Assembly (NCBI GenBank): GCA_030549775.1
Contig: CM060177.1
Coordinates: 94,546,236-94,610,235, forward strand
From: Tamarix chinensis
Taxonomy: Eukaryota; Streptophyta; Magnoliopsida; Caryophyllales; Tamaricaceae
Direction: 5' to 3'
DNA length: 64,000 nucleotides
Made by a program: the position numbers and the translations under genes. Shown here one piece after another: positions 24,190 to 36,148 of this stretch (position 1 is its first letter; every line of letters starts with the position of its first letter). The notes under the pieces are model-generated. The model did not search any database and had not been told where the DNA came from. It worked only from the letters and a program-made list of their open reading frames with translations.

Positions 24190-25680
24190 CTATCTAATTT
24201 AATCCACCAAATACATCATCATCATCATCAATCTATTTACTCTTAGGGGGTTGAGGAGGTTGTTGTATAGGGATGTAATACATTATACCATCAATGCGTC
24301 CGTTTATATGATCCATCTTGGCGTCGTGACTTTAGAGCAACCCTTATATCTTATCAATTATAGGGTCAAGCTGGGCAATAATATATGAGGAGGTGTCAAA
24401 ATCAACTTGTGGAACACTACTAGCAATAGAAGAACTGGAATAAGGAGAGCACGGAACTTTGCATCTAATACCTATCCTAAAGTCTCGACGCTGATCAAGA
24501 ATTCACCCGCTATTGTAGTCTCATTAACTAGTTGTGGGTCATTACTCGAACCAGCTTCCTTCACTTAACTTTGTCATGCTAGCTTGCAACAACTAACCAT
24601 TTCTTCCTATAAACAAAAAATTAAGCACAAGGCAAGAAAGCCATTTACAAAATAGTAATGTATAATATCAACAAAAAATATTTACATAATGCTTTCTTGA
24701 ACCCTCATAAATACACTCTCCATTTCTAGCGTGCAAATCTTTATAAGCATAGCATCAACTAGGTTTGTGGATTAAACTTTCATTTTTGTAAAAATAAGAA
24801 GTCAGTAATATCATAATGACATTATTATAACAAGTGATTATCAATCAACATGTGATATTTAATATCTTTTCATGTTAGTACATGAAATTGATCTTGCACC
24901 ATAGAGACTTGGATTAGCTAAATTTAACCTATTCATCTTGTTCTTCTCTGATCGTTCCTATAACAAATAAAGTGAAACTAATAACGTATTTTAACATTCA
25001 CTCGAGAGATAAAACATGAATAAGAAATACCTTCATCTTAGTAGAAGGCCCGATGGCAATGCATTTTTGCTATGTTTCCTAATCAAAATCATCAGGCTTC
25101 TAATTATTGTCCTTAGTTCACTTGCTCTTATTATTTTTTTTTATGTTGTGGTAGGTATCTTGAAACAATTGAAGTAAAACTCTAACCACCATATCCCATA
25201 AATCACTTCTCATCCACTCCTTGAGGTCAAAGTATTACTGCATAATAAAATCAAATATAAACGCTTTTTAAAATTAAAATAGAACATATGTATATAAACT
25301 TAAAACATGTAACTATTACCTCAAGTTTACGCATTATCTAAGCCTTATCTCTCTCAGGGACACCTGCCCAAATCTTATAACATGGTGGAATGTCACCAAT
25401 TATATTACCAACACACCAATGAAATTGACCATTATGCAACCCAATTGCATGGAGTGTGCCATTGACCATGGAGAATGTAATAGGAAATGACCGCTTTCCA
25501 TGTTCCAACCAATCTCTATGCAGATTGAGGTCTTTGTGGTTTCTTATTCCTCTATTTCTTTCACTAGTGTGTTGTAATAATAAATGTATTAGGAATCAAT
25601 ATTATTAAGATAATAAATATATTAACAAATTTCAAGCACGTTTTTAATTATCTGACCTACACTTAGCTAGAAATCGACGA
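24190..25680 (-). pseudogene. Decayed En/Spm second ORF (plant transposase, Ptta/En/Spm type)
   Basis: Minus-strand fragments resemble the accessory protein of plant CACTA elements. Near 25330-25560 it reads WLEHGKRSFPITF then AGVPERDKA, where the family has 'VPE.DK..I...LE'. Near 25140-25240 it reads FDLKEWMRSDLWDMVVR then LFQDTYHNIKKNNKSK. Near 25040-25095 it reads KPDDFD...QKCIAIGPSTKMK. The C-terminal end near 24210-24420 reads VDFDTSSYIIAQLDPIID, then a proline-rich stretch and an acidic DDDDD run. Frames change between pieces, which could be introns, frameshifts or both. In active elements this partner protein binds subterminal repeats. The assignment rests on short matches read by eye. 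Confidence 0.55.
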
Positions 25681-25879
25681 GGACTTGGAGAGGGATTGCA
25701 TCCTCTATCCCCCCATGGTGTTTAGCAAGCACATCAACTATAACAATATCATACAATAACCAAATTATAAATACAACACACATCTAAATGATAAATAACA
25801 TGATATAACATGATATAACACAAAAAAGTTATATAACAATAATATTATTGAGTTTAAAGATAGCAAATACAAATTTAAA

Positions 25880-27625
25880 CACCATGTACATTCTAATGAG
25901 AACACTAATCAAAGTCATCACTATAATTATTTTCATCTTCTTCAGAACTATCCATATCAGAATCCATAAAACCCAACCCCTCATGTTCCATGCCATCATC
26001 TCTAATATCATCGTCGTCTTCCTCTAAATCATTAATGGCCTCAATTTGAACACACATTTTTCTCCACATAAATCACATCCGCATTATGTTTCAACAATAT
26101 TGATGACCAATATGCTAGTTCATAAAATATGCTCTTCTTCTTCTTCTTATTCCAATTCTCTTACTCTTTGAACAATTAGGATATTTTGTGGAAAATATTT
26201 ACTAACACAACTCAAATGTATCAACATATCATCAGTTGATAATTTTCTAGGAGGATATCTTTTCTCCACCTTACCATTAAATAATCAATTTCTCTTGAAT
26301 GGATGATTGGTGGGGAAAAACTGATGATGACCAATAGAACCAATCATATTCCTCATCCTGATAGAAGTAGTGTCCTTATGACAATTCGAGTATGATAAAT
26401 ACCCTTGAGTCAACCACCCTACTATATATGATTGTGTTGAAAAATCATTAATGGTCCATAATAATGCATCATGCATTCAAAACACCTTGTTACTGATCTC
26501 ATCTCTTGTATCAATCTCTAAAATCCACAACTCATTCAATCATCTAGTAGTGGTTGGAGAAACACATCGATATCCATCCTAGGAAAACTCAAACTAGGAA
26601 TCAACAAAGTTAGCATCAAGAATGGATCTTTCATACCCTACCGTCGAGGTAAGTTATAAACGGTTAACATAACTGGCCACATACTATACTTAGAACTCAT
26701 GCCCAATGGATTATAACTATCATATGCTAGTCCTAATCATACATGAAAAGGGTCTGGCAGAAAATCTAGATGGCTTGTATCAAAATGTTTCAATGCTTCA
26801 CCATGAACTGTATTACGTAATACACCCGGTTCTCTTGAGCACCCCTTCTAATACCATGTCATGTCTTCAACTGTATATCTAAAAGCATACAACCTTTTCA
26901 ATCTTTATTTCAAATAAAAGTATCAAATAAATTTATAAGGAACTTACTTAGTGGTTGTAGCTTCATCTACACAATGAGAAGTACCACACATAGTACATTT
27001 ATCTCAATTAGGATTTCTTTCCAATATAAAGCACACTCATGATTACATACATGAATTTCCTCGAACCCTAACCCTAGTTTGATCATCTTCTTATTTGTAT
27101 CAAAATATGATTCAGGTAACTTATTTCCATCTAGTAGTACTTCTTTTAGAAATTTTAGAATCCCATCAAATGACTTATTAGTCCACTTTTTCAACACCTT
27201 ATAAAGCATAAAATTCACTAAAAACTTTAACAACAATCACTTATTTCATTCTAGAAACAATTCAGTCTCCATATCTTGAAATAATTTGTCATAACACAAA
27301 TATGATATATTGCTAAGGTCATCATCTAAAGGGACATAAATATTGCGACCATTAAGATGCACTTCATCACCAAAAGCTAACAAATCGCCAATACATGTAC
27401 CATCTCATCTGTTTTTTCCTTGGTAATATGCATCCATTCTAGCTCAAATTCACCATGGTACACCAATATATCATACATTTGTATGAAACCATTATTAAAT
27501 ATATGGAGCTCAACATTATCAAACGATCTCCCCACTCTATTATTGCACTTCTTGCATGGATAATGAGTGTACCCATAACCATTCTGAGTACAATGTCTAT
27601 TCATCCTTAGAAAAGATTGAAACAT
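25880..27625 (-). pseudogene. Decayed CACTA transposase, TNP2 type (Transposase_21), internally deleted
   Basis: The minus strand starts near 27625 with a transposase-associated N-terminal region (HYPCKKC then VYHGEFELEWM, Cys residues kept). Next come MLLKFLVNFMLYKVLKKWTN and GLGFEEIHVCNHECALYWKE (26967-27236), then GVLRNTVHGEALKHFD (about 26780-26835), LGLAYDSYNPLGMSSKYSMW (about 26685-26745), LLWTINDFSTQSYIVGW (about 26415-26470) and RVRELE...CGCDLCGEK (about 26060-26190). It then jumps to an acidic tail (EAINDLEEDDDDIRDD, then EEDENNYSDDFD, 25908-26043). The usual several hundred residues after the 'VEKNVCD' region are missing, which indicates an internal deletion near 26050. Several stops are present. 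Confidence 0.8.
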
Positions 27626-27640
27626 ATTCCAAGAGGTATC

Positions 27641-28689
27641 TAATTGTCAATTATTTAATAATGTCCAACTTTTATAAATTGTAGTCTACTCTATATTAAA
27701 AAATTATCATTAATTAACTATATGAGATCTTATATATTTTGAAGCTCATAAAAATTCTTAATTTGTGATTAGTCTTAATTAGTTTGAAAATTCATTTAAT
27801 GTATGGTTGTTTTATATAAGTAAAAATATATATATAATATCTTCAATGCATATTAGGATGCTCACATTAATTAAAATCCTGTAGTTATAAGCTTGAAGTG
27901 GATTACCTAGGTGATTTTTTATTTATAATCTTTTAGTTATAGCTAGACAATGATAAGGACTTGAGTCATGTTTAATACAACTTGCTCATAAGCTTAAACC
28001 TAACTCATAAACTAGCTAAAATATTAAATGATATTAAAATTCATATTTACCTATTTTGAATATTGATTTTTTTTCTATAAGGCTCAAAATGAAAAAAAAT
28101 AATGTTTAAAGCATGTAGAATTATAAAGTCCCTACTCTAATATTTATTTTAAAATATTGTAATTAGTATTATTTATTTTAAGTTTTTTTATAACTAGATT
28201 TGTAATTAAATTATTATTCTATAAAGCAAGTAGTTGGGATTGAATTTAAAATTTTGGATTCAATCTATCCATCAAAATTCACACATTAAGATAATTAACA
28301 GTGTCAACAACCTTAAAAAGGAAATCCCAATGCAAAGTTAAAATTTATTTTGGAATTTTGAGTATTATATTTCCAGTGTGTTTGATTTGTGAGTATTATA
28401 TTGTGTTTTCTTTTGTACTTTTTTTTTATATTATGCTATACTTATTTTAATTTCTGACATCTCAATATGACATGCTTTATCTGTATTTTTATTCACTTAT
28501 AATTTGCACCTTAAAGATATGACTTCGCCTTTGATTTATAAAACCTTACCTCTCATTACACACCTACAACTCTAAACTTACATCCTTGTACCTCAAAAAA
28601 TTTCCTTCCTTTACAATCTTACCCTTCTCATTTCTCCCAACTCTAAACTCTCCCTAATCTCTCCTCTCTCTCCTTCCCAAAATCAACAA
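27641..28689. other. Anonymous AT-rich stretch between CACTA remnant and SIRE LTR
   Basis: No gene seen. It may hold the unrecognised 5' end of the CACTA element. It does not match the U3 start of the SIRE LTR at 23205, so the plus-strand SIRE LTR is truncated on this side. Confidence 0.45.
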
Positions 28690-29855
28690 CTTACCCTTCT
28701 CATATCAATTGAATAATAGTTGACTAGTTGTATACTCATCTCCAAGGATGAACTCGACTCTAGGCTAACAAGTTATAAATAAGTCAACCAATTTGAATAC
28801 CTTAGAAATCAAAGACTTAACTCGAAATCTAACAACTTAACCTGTTGCTGAAACTAGTCCATTGGTCCAAACTAGTTAAATAGATTTTGGATACCAATTG
28901 ATTGGATGCTAGGTGCAAGATTTTCTTACCCACTAGTTTTTCTCTAGATTTGCTTAACCATTCAACTATTTGAAAAAAAAATCACCCCATTGGTTTAAAC
29001 CAATCGATTGGTTTTTGGATACCAGTAAAATGGTTTCTAGGTGCAATATTTTCTTATCCATTTGGTTTCCTCTATTTTCCCTTATCCCTTTAACCAATTG
29101 TAACAAAAATAGTGTACTAATCGAAACCAATCAACTGGTTGCATTGTGCACAATTTTCTTGCCCACTGGATTTTCTTAACCATGCAACTAGTTTGTAAAC
29201 TAGTCAATTAGTTATTTTTATGAGTCAAGTAGTTTATGAATGCCAATCAAATGGTCCCACTAAAATGACTATAATTTTTAACAATGGTAATATTTTTCTA
29301 AGGGAATTTGGGCACCATTTAAGAGGTTGTGAGGAACTAGTCAATTTGTTGTCCTGGAAAGTTAAGATTTTACCTATGGGGCTTCCTTTTTGTGCATTAA
29401 ATGCAAACCAATGAACACTATTTCTTGAGCACCTATAAAAGAGAGTTTAAAATTAATTTACCACTTAATTTTACAAGTCATTAATTGCATTCAACTACTC
29501 TCTCTTATTAAAGCAAAACATCTTAAGCAATTCACCACTCTATTAATTTTATATATTAGTTTTTTCCTTGAGAAATCTATAGTGCTCACTTACAAATATT
29601 AAAGCTAGTTTTTATTCACTTTCACATACATAAACTCTAGCTAGTTTACTTTCTCACAATCATTCTTTAGTTCAAATCTTATAAATTGTGAGAAAATTAT
29701 TCTAATCAACCACAACACTCACTCAAACTTAATTGGAGTGTGTTTCCTGGCATTCTAAAAAAGATTTTTTAGAGAAGAATTTAGAGAATATAACTAGGTA
29801 AATATTGTAAATCTTCTTAAGAAAGGACATTGAGATATTAGTCCTATAAACCAAA
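28690..29855 (+). repeat. Truncated 5' LTR of the SIRE-type Ty1/copia element
   Basis: Aligns with the reverse complement of the minus-strand LTR (22760 down to 21780, then 13506 down to about 13330). A TATA box, CTATAAAAGAGAG, lies at 29432-29444. An 18-bp perfect palindrome, AAACCAATCGATTGGTTT, is at 28997-29014. The first several hundred bases of U3 are absent. The copy ends in R/U5 near 29855 and joins gag directly, with no primer-binding site, so a deletion removed the LTR end and leader. Confidence 0.8.
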
Positions 29856-29859
29856 AGAG

Positions 29860-30950
29860 TGATCAAAGATTGGGAAGTTATGGATAAAAGCCATGACAAA
29901 CTCATGGATGTTGAAAAGAGAAGAATCACCCTTAATGAAAAGGCCATCTTGATTCTCTACTATGGCCTAGGAGGAAAAAAATACCACCAAATCCAAGCAT
30001 GCAAAACCACCAAGGAAGTGTGGGACTAGTTGGCTGTAACACATGAGGTAACAAGCTAAATTTAACAACAATGAATCTCTCTTCATATTAGAGAACACAA
30101 ATTGTTCTCAATAAATCAAGGAAAGCCCATTACTTCCCTCACCAATTGCTTCACTACCACCATCAACCATTAGGAAGATCTATCACTAAGGAACAGTAAG
30201 TAAGGAAATTCTAACAAGCTCTCTCTAAGGAATGGAGACCTAAGGTGACCACAATTAAAGAGGCTAAGAATATCACTATAATGGAAATGATTAATATATT
30301 TGGGAAACTCTTAGTCCATGAATCTAAGATGAATGAGGCAGTGGAGGAAAAGAAAAAGAAGCCTCGTCCATTGAAAGCTTCCATATCTTCTAAAAAACAA
30401 TTGTCATTAAAGAGGATGAATAGGAAGAAGAGGATGTTAAAAATGGTGAAAATCTCATGGAGGATGAAGTGGATCTCATTAATACCCATTTTAAAAGGTT
30501 GTTAAGATCAAGAGGGACTAGGTGAGGAAGAAATATAAGGTAAGCTAAAAGCTCTTCAAGAAGACCAAGAGAGTCCAACAAAGATGATCGAATCAAGTGT
30601 CATCATTGTGTAAAAGTAGGCATGTCATTTGGTATTGTTATGAATTTTAAAATGAGATAGCAAAGTAGATGGCTAGGAGAAAGGGAAATAACAATAGAAA
30701 CAAAGGAAAACATGCTCAAAGAAAATACATGGTCATTGTTAGTGAAAGTGAAGGAGATTATTGAATGAAAAAGAGGTAGTCGAATTATGCTTCATGGCAT
30801 TAAGAGATGAACCATCCACCTCAACATCTTTCACTAGCTTTGAAATTTATGAAGAAATTGATGAGGTAAAATATAGCCCTCTCTATTCTTATGATGAAAT
30901 ACTAAGTGTTTTTCATGTAAAGTCTTTATGGTCACCTAAATGGGAAACAT
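29860..30950 (+). pseudogene. gag: SIRE/Maximus-type Ty1/copia gag, broken
   Basis: The frame reads VMDKSHDKLMDVEKRRI, then LNEKAILILYYGLGGKKYHQ, then ACKTTKEVWD and a stop. This is the typical Ty1/copia gag core (UBN2-like) that packages element RNA. It continues as VTTIKEAKNITIMEMINIFG near 30245-30305 and a Lys-rich linker. A zinc knuckle lies at 30598-30650 (KCHHC, with the later His and Cys in a shifted frame). MNEKEVVELCFMALRDE (30761-30811) is a marker of SIRE-type elements. Multiple stops and frameshifts interrupt it. Pol follows on the same strand. Confidence 0.85.
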
Positions 30951-31499
30951 AGTAATCTTTTAAAAGAAGTGTTCATATTGAATCTCTCATTCTTCACCTT
31001 AAATTTAAACTTATAGAAAAATGTGTTGAACTTGAAATATATGAAATGTATTATTTATGATAAGACGGTGAAGATGGATCACTAGGAACAAAATTAGTTA
31101 ATCTATAAGCCAAATGTGACAAAATTTTCAATATAACCTACACCTTCACCAATGATGAAAAAGGATTAAACTACTTTTTGGATTATTAGAGATATTATAA
31201 GAACTGTGAGGGTTTAGGTTATGGTGATAAGAAATTCATGAAACACCAAATCCTTAGAAACTTATTTGTGAAGGCCTCCAAGGGACATCACTCTTATTAC
31301 TATCCTATCACCATTGTATATGATATATGTGTAAAAGTTATTCATATGGCATCATCTTGTAAATTTGGTAAAATTAGTTAGTTTTTAAAATCTAAGAAAG
31401 TGTAGATACCTAAGGGAACCATCCTTCAAGGATTGTTACTAACCCCTAAGGGATTCAATGAAAGGGTACCTAAACTAGGAAACTTGTGGTTGTAGGTAT

Positions 31500-34450
31500 G
31501 CTTTAAGGTGAAAATAAGAAACCATAAAAGGGCTCCTAAATGGTGGGTGTTTAAGGGACATGATGCATAACTGAACGATGGTCTCCATACTAGCATCCTA
31601 CAATGGAGGAAGTGTTACTTTTGGTGATAAATCTAAAGGGAAAATAATTTTGTGGTTGTAGTGTCAATATTGACAACACTAAACCTTTTATTGATGGTGT
31701 GTATATGGTTAGTGGTATTAAGTATAACTTGATTAGCATTAGATAACTTTGTAATAAAATATTTTTAGGTAACTTCTCTCACTCTCATTACATGATTTCA
31801 AATGGGGCATACAAACTTATGTTGTCTGTATGCCCATGCATTAATAATGTTTACATGTTTGATATAAAATCAATCAAATTATATAATGCATGATTAAGTG
31901 ACATAGATAATGATGCATGTTTATGGCATAAAAGAATAACATATGGTAGCATGGATATATTAAAAAAATTATCTATAAAAAAACTTAGTGTATGGTCTTC
32001 CTAAGTTAAACTTTGGAAAAGATAGATTATGTGATGCTTGTTAATAAGGAAAAAAAACATAGGGTCACCTCTTAACCCATTTTTTTACCACATCAAAACC
32101 AATTGATTTGTTGCATATGGACATATTCAAGCCTATTATAACCCATAGCATGGGTGGTTATCGATATACACTTTTCATTGTTCATGATTACTCTCAATAT
32201 ATGTGGACATTATTCCTTTGTACTAAAGATGATGCTTTTAATGCATTTCTTGTGCTTGATAAGAAAATTTATATAGAAAAGGGAATAATGATCCATGAAA
32301 TAAGGAGTGATCATCATAGGGAATTTGAGATTACAACATTCACCAACTTTTATGATCAAAATAACAACTCTTACAAATTCTTGGCCCCAAGGACCCCACA
32401 CTAAAATTGTGTTGTAGAGTGGAAGAACATGACCTTGGAGGAAGTTGCAAGAACCATGTTGTACGACTCCAAGCTTCCCAAGTATTTAATATTTGAAGTT
32501 ATATCAACTACAAATTGTGTAATGAACATGTTATTCATCTTATGATCAAGATAACCCCCTATGATCTTTATAAGGGTAAGAAACAAAATGTGGGATACTT
32601 TTGCACATTTGGTTGCAAATAATTTATCCTATATAATGGAAAAAATAATTTGAGTAAGTTTGACTCTAAAGGTGATGAAGGCATTTTCATTGGCTACTCA
32701 TTACTTAGTATGAATTACCAAGTCTTTAAAAAACAAAAAATGTTAGTTGAAGAGTCTTGCTCTAGTGCACATGGTACTCATGATGAAGATGTAGACATAT
32801 CCATACAAGTAGATGGATTATTGTAAAAATAATAATAAACCCCCAAGGAGCACCAAGAGAGAGAAGATGATGACCATCTAATTTCTCAAAAAGATGATGA
32901 TCAACGAGATGACTTTCTAAAAGCTTAGAGATGTACTTATGAATGTCCTCAATAGCTCATCATTAGGGATCCATCAAGAGGGATAACTACTCAATCTTTT
33001 ATAGGTTATATGCGTAACCAACTCGCATTATTATCTCACTTGGAAGTCATGAACACTTCAAATTGGGTTATGGAAATATAAAAGGAGCTTAACCAATTTG
33101 AGAAAAAACAAATTTTTAGATTTCATCCCTATGCCTCAAAATATACCCATCATTGGGATAAAGTGGATCTTTAGAAACAAGCTTGATGAAGGAGTATTGT
33201 GGTTATAAAGAAACCTTGATTGGTTTCTAAGGAGTATAACCAAAAGGAAGTCATTAATTTCAAAAGAAACGTTTGCCACCATAATAAGACTCAAGGCTAT
33301 ATGTATACTACTTACATTTTCTTCATTAATGTATTTCACCATATATCAAATGGATGTGAAAAGTGCATTTATAACTTGTTTTATTCAAGAAGACTCTTAT
33401 TTTAAGAAATCACCTTATTTTGAGGAGGTTTTAAAACCTAATTATGTTTACAAACTCAATAAATATATTTATAAACTAAAACAAGCCCCTAGGGATTAGT
33501 ATGAAAGATTAAGTAATTTTATTTTGGGAAAAGTTTTTGAAAGCAGTAAAATCAATATAATACTATTCTTAAAGAAAGCTAAGAAGGAATTGCTTCTTGA
33601 AAAAATTATGTGGATGCTATTATTTTTGGTATAACTAATGAGCTCATGTGTAAGGACTTTTCTACATTAATGTGCAATGATTTTTAAATGAGCATTATGG
33701 GGGAGTTGACCTATTTCCTTGGTATCCAAATTAAACAATCAAAGAAGGTAACATTTGTCATCCAAGAAAAGTATACAAAATAATTACTCAAAAATTTTAG
33801 AATGAACGAAAGCAAACTTTGTAGTACTCCCATAGCTACAATAACCAAGCTAGACATGGATGAAGGTAAAAAAGTGGATCAAAAACAATATTGAGGTATG
33901 ATTATATTGTGTCTTTATCTTACCACATCTAGGCATGATATCATATTTATAGTATGCTTATGTGCCTACTTTTAATGTAATCCCAAGGAATCTCATGTAA
34001 TTGTGGTTAAGATAATTCTTAGGTATTTAATTGGCATACATAACTAAGGATTATTTTACTCTAGATACTCATTTTTAGACCTTGGCGGGTACTCCGATGA
34101 TGATTTTTCAAGGTGAAAGGTTGATAGGAAGAGTACTTTAGGTACTTGTTAGTTCCTAGGAGAAGTTTTATTTACTTGGCATAACAATAAACAATATAGC
34201 ATTACACTTTCTATGGATGAGGCTAATATATAGTAGCTCGAGTTTGTTGAGCTCAATTAATGTGGATAAAATAATATCTTAGTGATTATGGCCTTAACTT
34301 TGAAATGATTCCAGTTATATGTAATAATACAAGTGTTATTTTTGTCACTAATAAAGGTGATGTGAGTGTAGAATTAGTAAACACACTACATCAATGGAAT
34401 AATATATTCACAAAACTACTTAATGTGTGAACATGGGATGGCATTTATGT
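31500..34450 (+). pseudogene. pol: SIRE/Maximus-type Ty1/copia pol, broken (PR-IN-RT-RNase H)
   Basis: Protease region near 31540-31640: NGGSVTFGDKSKGKI is readable, but the DSG active site expected before it is no longer visible. GAG-pre-integrase: FIDGVYMVSGIKYNLISI (31690-31745) and ACLWHKRITYGSMDILKKLS (31916-31976). Integrase 32108-32404: MDIFKPI, YRYTLFIVHDYS (Asp kept), IRSDHHREFE (Asp kept), with a stop before the third acidic residue region. RT: WIFRNKLDE (33160-33187), YQMDVKSAF (33341-33370), YVDAIIFG (33607-33630). In RT the catalytic YVDD is YVDA. RNase H about 34080-34420 ends in a DIFTKLL-like phrase (34404-34416). Order PR-IN-RT-RH is diagnostic of Ty1/copia. Dozens of stops; dead copy. 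Confidence 0.88.
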
Positions 34451-35214
34451 GATTTAGTTGTCTCTCCAAAATTATGTGAAATCATGTGATATTGATGCTA
34501 ATTAATGTGTAAAATCCTTTTATATATGACCTTGATATGTACTTAAATGATCTATGCATGGTCGAGCATGTTCTAAATTATTGGTATACAATTAAACCAC
34601 TCAATTATGTTTGAATTTTTATCGACACTAATAATTTGGTTTCTTAATACTAGTTGAATAGTTGTCATGAACCAATTAACTGATGTTGAAAAATTGGTTG
34701 ATTAGTTTCAATTATACATAAACAACTAGTGCACAACTTAACTAACCATTTAATCTCCTATCTTCTATTTCTTTCTCTCTTTCTCTTATATGAACTAGCT
34801 TTACCCTCTCTTCTTGATTTCTAACTCAATTCTTAATCAAAGTCTCTCAAACCACTTGCATTATACTCTTTTTAATCAAGGATTGAAGTATGGCTGTTGA
34901 TTTTATCTGAATTTCACAAATTCAATAGCTTAAGTGGGTAAGGATTTCAAATCCTTTTTCTCAAAATTTGAGATATGATTTACTGAAATAATGGTATTAA
35001 AGGAATATTTGGGCTTATTTATTGATTTATGATATTTTATGAATTGATTAGGAACCTTATTCTTCTCTACAATCCAATTTTCTATCATTTTAGCTCTCTA
35101 TTACTATTCTTTCTCGATTCTAGATCTTAATTTGGCTAATTCTCCATGTCATTATTTGTTTCTACCATGATTAGCCATAATCAATTTCTTTCTAACACTA
35201 TAAGAGTTAAGGAG
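34451..35214. other. Stretch after copia pol, no gene seen
   Basis: No recognisable 3' LTR start (GGGAGATTGG phrase) follows pol. At 34640-34740 there are ACTAGTTGAATAG / GGTTGATTAG phrases reminiscent of the SIRE U3, but they do not align end to end, so I do not call a 3' LTR. Confidence 0.45.
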
Positions 35215-35680
35215 ATGGCTAAGAAAATGAAACATGATCTTCCTCCTCCTCCCTCTTCTCCTTTATCATACTCCAAAGAGGGCTCTCCCTTATTCTCACT
35301 ATTTCTTGATTGAACGCTATTATTAAGAAGTTACCATATGACTCAATACTATTTAATTCCTCTAATAGATAGGGGAAATGGGCTTCTACCTTTCGAGATA
35401 GAGCCATTTATTCTTGTTAAGTGTATCAGTGTAATAAAATATACCGAGAGATGCAAGCTTCCCTACATGGACACTATTCCTCATCATCAACTCATTCCTC
35501 TCCTTTAGCTCAGAGATGACTATTATCCTAATTTAATGCACCTATTCTTTGCAAACCTCTCCATTTTTGCCTCTTTTTTCACCATACATACACTCATTCT
35601 TGGGGTTCCTATATGCCTCACTAAGCACATCTTATATAGGATTCTTAGGATTAATGATGATTAGAGTGATCTACTCTGTA
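35215..35680 (+). pseudogene. Decayed ORF resembling the 'putative plant transposon protein' domain
   Basis: One frame from ATG at 35215 stays coherent for about 145 codons with only a few stops: MAKKMKHDLPPPPSSPLSYS, then SVIKYTERCKLPYMDTI, then DDYYPNLMHLFFANLSIF, then TLILGVPICLTKHILYRILR. The order 'aromatic/YP...FFANL...V.G..I.LT...I..IL' matches the domain found in plant transposon-linked ORFs next to gag or env-like genes (my recollection of that family, PF20167-like). Its role is unknown. It lies downstream of copia pol and upstream of the LTR in which Athila sits, so it may be a third ORF of the SIRE element or part of an unrelated one. Confidence 0.5.
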
Positions 35681-36076
35681 GGAGTGAAAGGTACATTTGA
35701 AGGTAGAAGGTATAAGGATTGTAGGGAATATGAAATCCTCCATGTTCAAGAGGTAATCCATAGTCCAGGGAGTGAAGGTTACACCAATCTATCTTCCTCC
35801 CCACATGAGACTACTTCATCCTCTTTATTGTACTATCTTATTTTCCATATGTGCTTATGATGCATACATCAAAACAAAGTATTGGTACTCTATCCACCAC
35901 ATCCTTTTATATAGGAATATATGTTTGGGGATGGACATCTATATTCATATGAACCATATGACACACCACTCAAATGCCTCTTTAGGATAAAGATCATTGT
36001 TCAATAATATTTTAAGGCACATTTAAGTGACATTATATAGGTTCATTGTGGTTTCCCTAAGGTTTGTAAACCCTAC
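35681..36076. other. Anonymous stretch between ORF remnant and element E, no gene seen
   Basis: Possible decayed continuation of the preceding ORF, but no coherent frame can be followed. Confidence 0.4.
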
Positions 36077-36148
36077 TATAACACCTCAATTTTACTACTA
36101 AAATTTTTTGATTTTAGTGGAAGAATAAAACCAAAATAGTTGGGTGTT
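36077..36148 (-). repeat. Element E, first part (LTR 3' end), split by Athila
   Basis: TATAACACCTCAATTTTACT at 36077 matches the start of D (TGTAACACCCCAAAAATTTACT), that is, the 3' end of a minus-oriented LTR of this family. It is cut at 36148 by the Athila element and resumes at 53260. Confidence 0.65.

Larger units (their letters stand above)
23613..27640 (-). mobile_element. CACTA (En/Spm) DNA transposon, decayed; one end recognised
   Basis: CACTACAATAAAAAG at 23613 is a canonical CACTA terminus. It is followed by subterminal sequence with repeated TACAGTGA-type motifs (about 23640-23700). Behind it, on the minus strand, lie an En/Spm-type second ORF and a TNP2-type transposase (separate entries). 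The other terminal inverted repeat is not recognised, so the boundary at about 27640 is only the end of readable transposase. Cut-and-paste activity is excluded by stops and an internal deletion. Confidence 0.82.

Noticed and set aside
27671..27690. AAATTGTAGTCTA as the second CACTA terminus
   Set aside because: Resembles an inverted CACTACAATTT but lacks the terminal G and lies only about 50 bp from the first readable transposase codons, too close for a normal 5' end.
34451..35214. 3' LTR of the plus-strand SIRE element
   Set aside because: Only scattered phrases resemble the U3; the conserved LTR start and TATAAAAGAGAG region are missing.
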